DNA from: Nymphaea colorata
Taxonomy: Eukaryota > Streptophyta > Magnoliopsida > Nymphaeales > Nymphaeaceae
Direction: 5' to 3'
Assembly: GCF_008831285.2 (NCBI RefSeq)
Contig: NC_045144.1
Location: forward strand, 9,773,886 to 9,837,885
Length of the DNA stretch: 64,000 nt
Below, piece by piece: positions 34,701-47,010 of this stretch. Position numbers and translations under genes: made by a program. Below the pieces are notes generated by a model. The model made no database searches and was not told where the DNA came from. It saw nothing but the letters and a program-made list of their open reading frames with translations. The stretch's first letter is position 1, and every line of letters begins with the position of its first letter.

Positions 34701-36372
34701 AAGAATGCAACACTCTCCTTTTCTAACAATTGTTTAGTCTTTAGTGCAGACACCATTATCTTATCAGTTCGACTAGCTTTATGAGCTTGGAATTCCACAT
34801 GTTGCATCTCATGAGTCAACAATTGTATCTGCTTCTTTCTGCAATCTATGTTGGCATAATGCGTATATAGCCAATCCATGCCCAAAATGACATCAAACCC
34901 ACTGAGGCTTATAGTCACCAACTGTGCAGGTAAGTGATGTTGATGGATCTCTATGTCTACATCAGGTAGATACTGGTTACACGAATCTTGATCATGCATA
35001 GGGCAGACCACTTTCAAGGCATACGACGTCATCCTAGCCGACACTTCTAATGAAGCAGCAAATCGACTAGATATAAAAGAATGAGTCGCACCTGCATCAA
35101 ACAACAATCTAGCAATGTAAGAACCAACAAGTCATGTACCTTCGATGAGATCGTGTGCCTGAAGCTCCTCCACGGTAGTTGCATAGACACGTTCAGTCGT
35201 CTGTTCAGCACTAGAAGGACCGGTCTCTGGCTTCTTTAACTCTTTTTTGTGCTTCGAGGGAAATCTTTGATGAAGTGTCCCATCCTTCCACTATGTAATC
35301 ATGCTCTAGTCTCCCGATAACATGGCTTCTTGGGGTGCACACATGAGCAAGTAGGGCACCTCGGTGGAGTCAGAGTAGTCACTGACCCCAGTGTGGTGTC
35401 ACTGCGGTTTGGCTTGTTCTGCCTGAATGCTCAGACATCACGCCTTTCATAAGGCTTTGCCCTGCCTGCAAAGTGGTGGTGCTTGACCTGCGTCTGCCCA
35501 CCGTGTGAGTGCTGGTCTGCCTTCTTATGATGGTCTTTCTGAGTCCTAGCCCAATCCTATTTCATGTGTCTAGCCATAGTAACCGCCTCATCCAAATCGC
35601 CAGGTCTACTTGATATAACTTTGCTTCACAGTCCATCATGCAACCCATGCACAAACTTGTCTGCTCTGACCTCATATGTGGAATAAAAGTGTGGGCAATA
35701 CACCTCCAAGTGCCAATACTTAGTAACATCCCCTTCCAAGCTCATATGATTCTGCTGCAACTTAAGAAATTCTTTCATCTTCTTATTTCTGGCATGTGTT
35801 GGGAAGTAGGTGTTGAAGAAAGAATATCTAAACTGCTTCCATGAGATCGACTATTGGCCTGCAAACTGGATCTCACAGGTCAATTGCCACCATCTTTTGG
35901 CATCACTTTTCAACAAATAAGAGCCATAATTCATTTTGTCTTCTTCTAGCATCTTTAGAAGCTCAAAGATGCGTTCAGCCTCTTCAATCCATTCATCTAC
36001 CTTGTCTGGACTGCCATCTCCATTAAAGACACGCAACTGCGTTGACATAAATTTCTTGAATGACACCGAAGTCGCCTTCTCCTTAGGTGGTGCAGTGGTG
36101 TCTCCTATAGGAGATGCATGGCTCCTCTGGTTACTGACCATCGGCTGTACTAGCGAGGTCAGTGTCTGAAAAATTGTCAGCAGTATAGTCTGCTGATCCA
36201 CAGGTGGAGTCTGCCTTGGTGGGCTTTGGGCATTCATACTAGACTCGGCGTATGGTTGCTTTGACATACTATTATCCAATGGAGTATGTGTATCTGAATG
36301 GGCTGAACATGGCTCTCTTTATGCCTCTGTAGCTGGCCCACGTCACTCCTTACCCCTACATTGGCAGTCCAT
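31759..36372 (-). pseudogene. gypsy gag-pol with chromodomain-like tail, broken
   Basis: Gag starts at ATG 36372 and soon meets a stop. The capsid part (FNGDGSPDKVDEWIEEAERIF) is readable at 36279-35851. The zinc-knuckle region lies between 35850 and 35110 in broken frames. Protease shows LFDAGATHSFISSRF (near 35100) and reverse transcriptase [17 protein letters not shown] with FVDD (34085-34096). RNase H is split, ending [13 protein letters not shown]. Integrase has a finger (AKCLVCQRAKEEHQQ) and core (VDRLTKSAHFL, HGVPKFIIADRD). The tail resembles that of chromodomain gypsy elements and the stop is at 31759-31761. About ten frame breaks make it non-functional, though it is less decayed than the plus-strand copy. 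Confidence 0.92.
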
Positions 36373-36598
36373 TTGTACAAACAAGAACTCTCATTCTTAT
36401 TACATGGTCTGAGACAAGTCTTTTAAGTCAATTACAAAGGTGCATCACCACCATATCTCAAAATATCAATCTCATTCTATACGTATATATTATTGTAAAA
36501 TCAAAACTACAATAAAAATTCAATTAAGTAGCGCATACCTAGGCAACACGGCTTCACAAATAGACTTTAACTCGCATTCATAGAAGGGTTTTGCCATA

Positions 36599-36610
36599 GC
36601 TCTGATACCA
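36599..36610 (-). other. primer-binding site of the minus-strand gypsy
   Basis: On the minus strand TGGTATCAGAGC, four bases inside the LTR end, matching the site at 20144. Confidence 0.85.
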
Positions 36611-39283
36611 AGGCGGTGACACCTCAACGCTTTGACCCTCAAAGAATCCCCCCCCCCTCCCCTTTTTTTGTTAAAACATAAAACATTGAGGTGCAACGAC
36701 AATAGGGAAAACTTTTCATTATATATTAAATTTCGTTCATACAAAATTACTTCACATTTCTCAATAATGCATATGACAAAATGCCCCAAGACCATGACAT
36801 AGAAGCCTAACAAAAACATGACATCAATAAGACCATCACATGACACGCCGACACTACAAAAGAATCAAAACCTCTCCAGAAAGATGTGAGTAAAGTCATC
36901 TGATCAACCTGTTGCCCTGGGTCCTCCAAAACCTGAAAAATAAAACAACAGAAGGCTTAGCCTTTGTAGTACGGCAGCAAACTAGATAAATCCCTAACCT
37001 CTAAGATAAGGGCTCAAGTATGAGATATAATAAATATGAAAACAAATCATTATTTTGTCGTGATAGGCCATACAGTCACATGACTTATCAAGAAGGCGAC
37101 TCGCATATAACACGACATGCAGAGGCCACTCAATGGCCACAATCAACATATTTCATAATCACATTCACTTCATGCATATTCACTTTATTCACATTCACAT
37201 TCTTATCATTTATATTAGCTTTAGTGAATTGATAGTTCCTATGGGTGCAAACACAGGCACATGCACACCATGGAGGGTCTACAACAGGAAGACAACTCCC
37301 GTGGTGACCCGAAACAATATGGATCCATTCACGCTGTAGCGGAAGAACAATCATACATGGATGTCTGAATTCCAAAAAGAGTTGCTCAGCCTTCTCTAGG
37401 ACACCCAGTTTGGAAAGAAGTGAGCCCAACACTCCAAGCACATCACAAAACGATACCCTAGGGTTTTGCATTGCCTACACTTCGAACAGGCAAGACTAGT
37501 GGCGAAGGCGGGGGACGTCTCTCAAGCATATTAACACAACCCACTGACATCTCATCTCTATTTTTTTCTTTACTTAACATTATGGAAACACATTTACAAA
37601 ATGACCAGCTAGCTCATGAGGTTGGTTCACTCCACAAGTGCACCCATACCTCCAAATGCCTTCACACGAGCGCTACACATATAATTAACATTCTTAGCTA
37701 GCCATCATATCATTACAGGTTCAAATACCCTTCAATTTCATTCATTTGTATCATGTCCATGGCAATGAATATGAAACATTACAACATTCACATCACTCAT
37801 CAAATCAACCATATCTTTCAAAACTTAGCTGAACCACGAAGAGTACTCTCGATCTGTGATTGGCTTGTAGCTTCCTGTGCAGTTATCATTTTAAGATGTT
37901 TTCTAACGCACAAATGGGGTCAATGAGATACTCGACTCGATACCCCCACCTCATTTGTCATGAACAGTTATCATTTCTAGCATGCACATGTAATTGCGTA
38001 GTAATTTTCAAAACAAGACTTATACAAATTTTCAACAAAACTTATCTCACAACAAATCAATCACATCCGTACATTCACTCGATCACATCACAACCATTCA
38101 ATCATATCACAATCATTGGATCCAATGATCCTAAAAACACACGTCCCAAAAGTTGGCCCCATGTAGGGATTTGCATGGAATGCTGCCATACTTGTTGCAC
38201 ATCGCCAAAATACCCAAAAATGCCTCAAGCTTTGAATCTAGTCGCTCAAGATCTCTACTGGACATGCCCAGTATACCTGCAAACACAATCAAGTGATAAG
38301 TTTTCTACTCGCTTTGCTTTACAATTTATACAAGTATGAAACAAAATCATTGAGGCATGTTATCGCCTCAAGAGGGTGTCGACAGGTAGTGTCGACCCAC
38401 AAAGCCCTCCAATAGGCCACTTCCCAACTCCTTGAGGTTGTCACCAAATGATTTAAGCTATGCACTTTTGATTTGAACCAATCACTAATTTGTTTCTCCC
38501 TTGCTTCCTTAGTTGAGGTGTCTTCCCAACATACACACTCTTTCCCAACCAACACTTACTACGCACATCGACAATAGCGTGCGCCATGTGTTCACAACGA
38601 CGATCCTACACCTTCTCCACAATGTCAAATCTCTATCATGTTCCCTAATTGCTTCAAAAATCAACTCATCATGCTAAAAAGATCATTATAGGCATGGATC
38701 ATCGTCCAACCAACGTAGACCTAGACTCTTCCCCAAAAAGCAAAGTCGCTAACTTGTATACTAAATCATGTTCTTAAGTCTAGCATGCTCAATCAATAAT
38801 TATACATGCTCCAACAGAAAATAATTGACAATTTAGGCTTGATTAGGCCTTGCTCACCCCAACTTTAGAGTCTAAACTGCTACAATGATCCTGGCAGCTA
38901 CTTCAAATGTAGATTCCCAAGCGGCAAAAATCATACAATGCCGCCACCACCAACCCCTTCTCTTTGGGGTTATGAAGGAAAATACCATCCCCAAGCTGCA
39001 ATCCCATCAAACAACCACAAAAATAGTGAAAAAGAGCGGAAAAGAATGCAAGAGGAGGGTCTACCATTAGAAGAAGGCATTGGGCTGCGAGAATGAGGTT
39101 CAGTTGAGGGAGACTCATGCACGGCTAGGAAGAGCCAACATTGGGGCGTGGGGAAAAAAGAGATAGGTGAGAGGGAGAGTATCGAGAGAGTGAGATTGGT
39201 GGTAGGGAGAGGAAGCAAACAGAGAGAGATGGGAGTGGGTTGCGCAGTAGGGTGAGGTTGTAGATAGAGAGGGGAGACAAGCA

Positions 39284-39288
39284 AAGAG
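39284..39288. other. target-site duplication AAGAG, left copy
   Basis: Repeated exactly at 42472-42476 on the other side of the solo LTR. Confidence 0.9.
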
Positions 39289-42200
39289 TGTAATGCTTGT
39301 CTTTTGTAGGTGGGTTGGATCGGGTCCAAACCCATACCCGAACCCACCTGCGTGGGAGCCCGACACCTCTTCTTCCTCGTCTTTCCCACTTCTCCGTGGC
39401 CTTCCTCATTGTTTCTTCCTCTATTGCATAACAAAGAACATGAGGCAGAAGGTGTAGCAGTGGCTTACGTTTGGGCCGGTGAAGGAAGGGCGACGGCAGT
39501 GGTGGCGCTCTGGTAAGCCCTCTCGACCTCTCTCTGCCTCTTCCTCCTTCCTTCTTCCTTCTTCTCCTTCTCCCTCCTACGCAACCATCTCCCCTCTCCA
39601 TCGGCGCCCTCCTTCTGCCCGTGCTCACTCTCTCTGCTTGAGCTCTCTATCCCTATCTCTTCTGTCTCCTCCTCTCCATCTCCCCCATTTTCCCCCTTTC
39701 TGCTTGTCTCTTCCCTCTATCTAAACCCTCTTCACCAGCCTTCCCTCTCTACACGACCTCTTTCTCTCGCACCATTCTCTCTCCCTTGCCACTCTCCTTC
39801 TCCTTCCCGCCAGTCTCTCCCGCACACTTTCCCCCTCTACCCAAACTCTTGTGGTCAGTCTTCCCCTTCTCATTTTCTATTTGTTTTCTCCTCTCACCCT
39901 CAGTTGAACCTCATTCTCACAGCCGAGTGCCTTTTTTCTAACGGTAGATTCCTTTTTTAATCACTCTTTCGCTAAATATCACCCTATTTATGGCTGTTTG
40001 GTCAGTTTGCAGCTTGGGAACGCATCTTTCCCCTCATACCAGTTAAGTGTAGGCATTGGTGGTGAAGGCAGCAAGCAATCTTTGGCTTTGGCACTCATTC
40101 GAACATTTGAGGTGGCTATCGGCAACATTGCAACAGTTTGGATACTAAGATTGGGGTGAGCGAGGCCTAATCGAGCTTAATTTTTTAAAATTTATTGTTA
40201 ATGCATGTATAATTATTATTTGAGCATGCTAGACTCATGATCTGATGATTTGGAATGCATGATAGCAAAGTTGCTATTTAAGGAAAAGTTTAGGACTATT
40301 TTGAGAAGGACGAGGGTCCACATGTAGGTCTATCCCTTTAGCATTATGAGTTTTTTTTCGAAGCTATTTGGAAACAAATTTGATGTGGTTGAGAAGATTT
40401 AGAACGGTTTTAGTAAACACGTGGCACATGTGATTGCCATTGGGCATATTACATTGTTGGTTGGGAAAGAGCACGTGAGTTGGGTGTAATTATTGGGAAG
40501 ACGCCTCACCTACGAAAAGCAAGTGAGAAACGTACATGTGATAAGTTGAATCTAAGTTTTGAGTTCTAATAGTTTGGTGGCAACCTCAAAGAGTTGGGAA
40601 GAGACCTTTTTGAGGGCTTTGTGGGTCAACACTACCCGTCGACATCTTCTTGAGGCGATGACATGCCTCAATGAATTTGTTTCATATTTGTATATATTGT
40701 AAAGTAAAGCGAGTAGAGAACTTATCGCTTGATTATGTTTGCAGGTACACCAGGCATGTCCAGTAGACCTTGAACCACCAGATTTGAAGCTTGAGGCATT
40801 TTGGATATTTTTGGTGACATACAATAGGTATGGTGGCATTCCAGACAAATCCCTACCTGGGGCCGACTTTTGAATGTGTGTTTTGAGGATCATTGGATCC
40901 TGTGATTGTGATGTGATTGAATGATTATAATATGATTGAATATTTGTGATGTAATTGAATGGATATATACATGAAAATTGAATGCTTATGCGATAAGTTT
41001 TGTTTTGAAAATTACTATGCAATTGCATGTGCATGCTAGAATTGATAACTGCTTAGGACAGATGAGATGGGGCATCAAGTCGAGTATCTCCTCGACCCCA
41101 ATTGTGTATTAGAAAATATCCTAGAATGATAACTGCATAGAATAGCTACGAGCCAATCACAGATCGAGACTACTCTCTGTGGTTTGGCTAAGTCTTGAAA
41201 GATGTGATTGATGTGAATGTTGTAATGTTTCATATGCAGTGCCATGGGCACGATCCAATGAATGAAATTGAAGGGTAGATGTACTCATATTGTTATGATG
41301 ACTAGCTATGAATGTTAATGATGTGTAGCCCTTGTATGGAGGCAATTGGAGGAATGGGTGCACTCACGGAGTGAACCAACGTCATGAGCTAGCTGATCAT
41401 TTTGTGAATGTGCAATCATAATGATATCACGGAGTGAACCAACGTCATGAGCTAGCTGATCATTTTGTGAATGTGCAATCATAATGATAAGTAAGAAAGA
41501 ATAAGAGATGAGAGGCCAGTGGGTTGTGGCAATGTGTTTGGGAGTTGTCCCGCCTTTGCCACTGGTCTCGCCTGTTCAGAGCATAGGCGGTGCAATACCC
41601 AAAGGTATTGTTGTGTGATGTGCATGGAGCATTGGGTTCCCGCCTTCTCGAACTAGGTGTCCTAGGGAAGGCTGAGTATCTCTCCTTGGAATTCACACAT
41701 CCATGGCCAAGTGCTCTTCTGTTGCAGCATGAATGGATCTATATTGTTTCGGGCCACCACGGGGTTGTCTCCGGCTATAGGCCGCCCGTAGTGTGCACGT
41801 GCCTGTGTTTGCACCCACAAGAACTGTCAATTCGCTAAAGTTAATGTAAATGAAAAGAATGTGAATGAAGTGAGTGAGAATGATATGTTTATGCATGAGT
41901 TGCATGTGATTTGTGAATGTGTTAAGTGGTGTTTACATGTCGTGGTATTTGTGAAGGGCTTTCATGATAAGTCTTGTGACTGTATGCCCTATCACGACAT
42001 GATAATGATTTGTTTTTGTACTTGTTATACCCCATATTTGGGCCCTTACCTTAGAGGGTTACTGATTTGTCTGGCTTGTTGTCATACTGCGAAGGCTAAG
42101 CCTTTTGTTGTTTTATTTTTCAGGTTTTGGCAGACCCGGGGCAGCAGGTTGATCAGATGGTTAAAGTCACATCCGACTGGGGAGGTTTTGGGTCTATCGT

Positions 42201-42471
42201 AGTGCCGACGTGTCTTGCTTTAGTCATATTGATGTCTTGTTTTTGTTAGACATCAATGTTGTGATTTTGGGGCATTTTTGTCATATATGTTATTGAGAAA
42301 TATAGAGTAAATTTTGTATGAACGAAATTAATTATATAATGGAAAGTTTGTCCCATTATTTTGAATTGCATGGTTTATTCCCTTTTGAATTGTTGTGTTG
42401 TCTTATCTCAATGTTTTATGTTTTTTTTTTTAAAAAGGTTATTTGAGGGTCAAAAGGGTTGGGGTGTGACA
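39289..42471 (+). mobile_element. full-length solo LTR of the gypsy family, plus strand
   Basis: 3183 bases, TGTAATGCTTG...GGGTGTGACA, flanked by exact AAGAG duplications and with no internal region. It therefore arose by recombination between the two LTRs of an element that had inserted into the 5' LTR of the minus-strand gypsy. It serves as the length reference for the family. Frames such as 39479-39724 are not genes. Confidence 0.93.
41364..41489. repeat. 63-bp tandem duplication inside the solo LTR
   Basis: TCACGGAGTGAACCAACG...ATAATGATA occurs twice in direct succession with no mismatch seen. The sibling LTRs have a single copy, so it arose after insertion or in the parent copy. Confidence 0.88.
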
Positions 42472-42476
42472 AAGAG
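42472..42476. other. target-site duplication AAGAG, right copy
   Basis: Exact partner of 39284-39288. Confidence 0.9.
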
Positions 42477-42846
42477 AGTTTAGACAGAGGGGAGATACAA
42501 ACCAAGAGGGCGAGAGCATGAGAGTGGCAAAGGAGGGGCAGAGCACGGGAGACAGAGAGAGGAGACAAAAGAGATGGGGAGAGAGCTGCGAGTGCAGACA
42601 AAGAGAGAAGAGATAGACAGAGAGAGTAAGAGAGACCGCAAAGAGAGATGTGAGTGAGGAGTGCGGGAGAAACAGGGGGATTCGACAGAGGAGAATCAGG
42701 ACTGAGGGAGAGGCATCAGAAGAAAAAAAAAACAGCGAGGCCGCTGCTCTTTCCGCCTCCTATTCCTCTGTGAACACGTGGGGCTTTTCATGCGATGGGT
42801 CTGCATCCCGATCCAAATCCAACCTGCTAAAAAGAATACTGTTACA

Positions 42847-43237
42847 CGAAAAGTGGTGACGAGGAGGTATGACCCTGCAGCCAAGGCTTAGACAGGTGAC
42901 GGGAGAGAAGAGCTGCAGAGAGCCCATTGGACTCTGTCTCTTCCCCGGCCTCCCCTTCTTCCTTCGACGTTGTGCATAAAGGGCGTCTAGGCAGCAGAGA
43001 TGAAGCCTGTTGGGTCATCGCCAAAAAAGGAAAAAAAAAAAGAATGACCCGAGGGTTTTGCGAGTTAATGAGTTTGCTGGACAAGTAGCAGCACTGGATC
43101 CTCCAGCTGCGATAGAAGGGAGAGACGGCGAAGGTTCTTCCACCGTTCTCAGTCGACCCGTGAGTCTAGGTTTTCATCTGACAGCCGTCTGGGTCCAGTA
43201 TAGCCGAGAAAATGGCAGTCGACCTCAAAATGAATAA
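42847..43237 (+). other. possible first exon of an unidentified gene
   Basis: A GC-richer island right after the gypsy insertion. One frame (43010 onward) reads VLRVNEFAGQVAALDPPAAI and reaches SRP just before a good donor, GTGAGT (43161). An ATG at 43000 lies in another frame, and a run of A residues near 43025 could be a frameshift site. No family recognised and no following exon confirmed. It might be the body of the gene whose promoter-like region lies at 28218, but that is speculation. Confidence 0.25.
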
Positions 43238-44913
43238 CAATAGACTCTTCGGTCAAAGAAAAAAAAAATAAAATTCTGACAGAGGTGAAACCAATGTCTT
43301 CTCTCACTCTTATGCATGCTTCCGGCTAGACCATCGATGAGGGTCCTGAAAAAAAAAAAAAATTCTTTATCCTCTCCAAATTCTGTAATGTCTATGTATA
43401 TACATACATGCACATGGACAGATTTCACTATAGGCATCACAGGCACTTACAGGCATCACAGTCAACTTACTTGAGTTCGAAGAACAAGGCTCTGATACCA
43501 ATGTAAGATCTTAGCAGCGAAATGGTGGCCTGTAATCAGCTCCTCCACCTCTGCGCAGCATGTTCTCAGGCAGCATCTAACAAGTGGCAGCACCTATATG
43601 AAAAGAAGAGAGGAAGAAGAATTAAATAGAGGCATGTTCATGGGTTTGCTTCTAGGTGATGCAGGGTTGGCTAATCTCACAATTTTAACCCTAAACATAA
43701 GATAAGCTGGGGCTTTTACAGACCGCCTCCTAGGGTTTCCTAATGCCCAGCAACAGACGGTTATGGCCAGAGAGATTAATGGGTAGTTTTCTTATTTAAT
43801 CTTGTAACTGCAAGTGGGCCCTCTTGCAGTTGCAAGATGTAGAGATAGTATCCAACAAAGATGAGCACCCATTGCAACAAAGGAGGAATGATTGCACTTA
43901 TTCGTGCAGGTTAAGGCAATCCATGAGCTACTGATCCACCAATTTGAAACATCAATGGAGTATGATTTCTATGCAACCAGCACTCTTGCGATACCCCCAT
44001 TTTGTTCATTGTTTTGTAGTAAAGGCATAATCCTTATATTGAAGCTCCCACTGATTAAATTTACTTTCGCTCAATATAGAGTAAAAAATCATAAACATAA
44101 CATGCTTGATAGACTGAACAAGGAGTGTAAGATCATGCCGTGTTGAAGCATGCACATGACCTCTAATCCAAAGCAAATCATTGACCAATACCATTTGTGC
44201 CAGGTTTGGTCTCTCTGTGTTGTTCTTGAACTTCGAGAGAGATGGCTTTAGATGCTTCTAACTCTGTGGGTTAAAAATCGTTTGGCATCTCCATCATCTC
44301 GTCTGCCTCTATCAAGTTACTGTGAATGTTAGCATTACTCATGTCCTTCATGAAAGTTTTTGTTGCTCACTTACAATTCCTACTCTATGTTGCTGCTTTA
44401 ATTTTGGCTTTGGATTTTCCATGTCTGGTACAAAGTCCTCCTCCCTTATTAGATGATTTTGGCATATCATTTAAAGTAGCCTTGACCTCTTCAGTGGTGC
44501 GGATCGAAGGAAAGAAGGAAATAGCACTGGCGGGATTCCCTCTTTGAACAGAGCTTTATAAAGGAAACCAGAAGGGGGGTAGCAGTGATTGGTGTTGTGA
44601 GATCCTTCACTTTTGCATGATTGAGGGAAGCTGAATGAGAACTGAGCACCTTCTTTTTGGCCTTTTGTAGGAATTTGAGCTTCTTCAGGTTTTGCTCGAG
44701 TTTGAGGCCCCCTTCGATGGGAATGCATTAGAAAGGGTTACGCCTAAGCACTATTCGCTACTTGGTCATTCCCTTGTCTTAGTTGACCATATCTTTAGTT
44801 TGAGTCTCAACAAGGATGTCATACCGATTAAGATTTTTATACTCTGGTGCATCCCTCCTGATATTTTGGGCATTAGCATTTGCTAGACAGTTGGTTTGTA
44901 TATTTTGTTTTGA
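43238..44913. other. unassigned intergenic DNA
   Basis: A-rich runs near 43255-43270 and 43350-43362. A possible acceptor (GTGCAG, 43910) precedes an open stretch VKAIHELLIHQFETS, but no partner exon was found. A minus frame 44728-44471 could be a further decayed part of the LINE-like fragment next to it. Confidence 0.35.
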
Positions 44914-45776
44914 TCATTTCACCTCTTTCCAGCCTTTTGTTAATACCATGAAGAAAGGGTTTTGCTGCTGTGGAATATGACATGCTTTATAGTCTTTAGT
45001 GAGGTAAGTATTCACCTTGCTTTTAGCACAAAATCTCATCTGCCACTCATAGATAACTTCCTGGTTTAGGGCACGTCCTCCTCCCATTGCTAGATCTACC
45101 AATGAATGGGGTTTGAAATTAGGGGGAGCCCCTATACAAATATGCGTGGAACTTATCTTCAGGAGTGATTTAGTGGAAGGATCTCACTCCACTAGTTTGG
45201 CACCGAGAGCATAAGCAATTCCAACAATGACTCGTTGACTCCAAAGGATGGATGGCAGTTTTGGTAGGTGTACCCATATGGAGACTTTGATGGAGCTTGC
45301 CATGTTCATCTGCATTCTTGGGATCCAATGGCTTGCAACCCAAGTCAGACCCCTAGATTCCATGCTTCCCATTGAAAATAACATCCAATTCTTCATGCGA
45401 GCCTACTTGAACAAGGAAGTATCTCTTTCCAATGAAGGAGAAGCAAGGGTGTCTAACCTCCCTCCACAAGGAACTTAGCCCTCGCATTGTGTAAATATAT
45501 CCATTCCTTCCCTACTAAACCCCCTACAAAACAGGCGATTTTTGCCCAGGTGTAGGGTTTCATCAATTTTTAAACATCCTTCTTAAGAATAAACATTATG
45601 GATCTACCTTCAATTGTATATACTTCTAGAGCCTCCAGATAATCTTCATATTCAAAGTCATCTTGGCTCAACAAGTCTGCCCATGAACCAAGGTTTGATG
45701 CTCTGACATTTGGAGAACTCAAGACCCCTATCCTGGCTGGGGAAATGGAGTTTTCCACTGTTTGCATTGGTTCCAC
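44914..45776 (-). pseudogene. decayed LINE-type ORF1 (DUF4283/zinc-knuckle) fragment
   Basis: On the minus strand broken frames read ASNLGSWADLL, then VSIWVHLPKLPSILWSQRVI and GIAYALGAKL, then QEVIYEWQMRFCAKSK. This matches the plant ORF1 pattern in which WVRLPxLPLxLW and ASALGKPL are followed by VVYEWLPxxCxxC. Such proteins bind nucleic acid for L1-type retrotransposons or derive from them. Several stops and frameshifts are present and no reverse transcriptase was found nearby. Confidence 0.55.
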
Positions 45777-46764
45777 CCTTGACCAATGTCGTCCACCGGA
45801 AACACCTCACCAACCTGCATGCGATGCATATTCAATGGCCATAAGGTCCAAGATAATGTGCATGTTCTTTCCTTATTTTAACCAAAGGAAAGCATGATAG
45901 GCGGTTTTGCGGAATCTTCCTTACATGGTTCCGCTAGTTGCTTGAGGAGGGCCAGAACCAATCACTTTTGAGTGTCTATTTGGAGAATAGTCAAATAATA
46001 TTAAGCAATGAAGTTTTCCTTCCTTTTGCACAACTTCATCTTTTTGCTCTAATAGTTGTCATTTAATACCTAATCAATCGGCTATTACCTTGCAAAAGAA
46101 AGGACAATAGTAGAGAAGATCTTTTTTTTTTTTAATATGTGTGTATGTTAGTGAATCTCTTTCTCAAGTGCAAAAGGACATGCATTTGACAGAAGTCAAC
46201 AAAGGTGGACTCTTTCCCCTTCATGTTCCTTTCTTGGGAAGTAAGAAATGAGCTGCTCAGTCCACCTTTCAATCACATTTGTTACCCAAAAAGAGTTAAA
46301 CATGAGGCAGAGAAAAATCAAGAATTGTAGGCCGTGCTTCCCTTGAGCGTTCTCTCCTTCTTGGGCAAATCTTCGAAGAGATGGAAGATTGAATCACCTT
46401 TCACATATGCATACAAGAACAACGGACAGTCTTGGCCCATATTGAACCATGTCACCTCTTTATTGAGGTGCTTAGGATGTGTGGCCAACTTCAGAAGCTT
46501 CAAGGAGCCTCGTCGAGGGCTATTCAAACTGATAGGTCCCACTTAAAGAGCTGGAAGGGCACCAAATTGAAAACTTATTGGGATAAATAAGATAGTGTGT
46601 TCCCATGTGCAATCATGATGTAACACCTTTAATTGGACGTGGTGCTTCTTCACTAGCCTGGTCTAGGGATAATCCAGAAACCATATTCATGATAATAGAG
46701 GAGGGTCGACCTAGATTTGTATGCATTTGGATAGGGCGCTCCAAGAGCCAGTTAATTCACTCCA
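45777..46764. other. unassigned intergenic DNA
   Basis: No conserved coding sequence. A T run is found near 46120-46133. Confidence 0.35.
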
Positions 46765-47010
46765 TAGAAAAAGCGTGGCACAATCACACCAACCTTCAGT
46801 GTCTCCGATGGGCTGCACCTTCATGGATACTTGGTTCAGTTGTGACCCAAAGTTGTTGAAAAACTAGTCGCATGGTGGCAACATTGGGTCCCTAGAAGAA
46901 GCATTTCACAATCACACCAAGCTTCAGCGTCTTTGATGGGCTGCTTCTTCATAGTCACTTGGTCCAGTTGTAACCCAAACTTGATGAAAAAGGTGTGGCA
47001 TGGTGGCAAC
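46765..47010. repeat. 128-bp tandem duplication, diverged
   Basis: TAGAAAAAGCGTGGCACAAT...CATGGTGGCAAC is followed 128 bases later by TAGAAGAAGCATTTCACAAT...CATGGTGGCAAC. The copies share clearly more than 80% of their bases by eye. Confidence 0.85.

Larger units (their letters stand above)
28551..42846 (-). mobile_element. Ty3/gypsy chromovirus with long LTRs, minus strand
   Basis: LTRs at 28551-31722 and 36615-42846 (the latter split by a solo LTR), primer-binding site (36599-36610), broken gag-pol (31759-36372) and a polypurine tract next to 31722. The flanking five bases are CCAAA on the left and CGAAA on the right, a duplication with one change. The internal region parallels the plus-strand element at 18912. 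Without the nested LTR the element would be about 11.1 kb. Confidence 0.93.
36615..42846 (-). repeat. 5' LTR of the minus-strand gypsy, split by a solo LTR
   Basis: Two pieces, 36615-39288 and 42477-42846, together about 3.04 kb, align with the LTR at 28551-31722. The inner end reads GGTGACACC on the plus strand where the partner has TGTCACACC, so the terminal CA has mutated. The outer end is CTGTTACA at 42846. Confidence 0.88.

Noticed and set aside
46765-47010. CRISPR-like or satellite array
   Set aside because: There are only two units with no spacer pattern, and the genome is eukaryotic.
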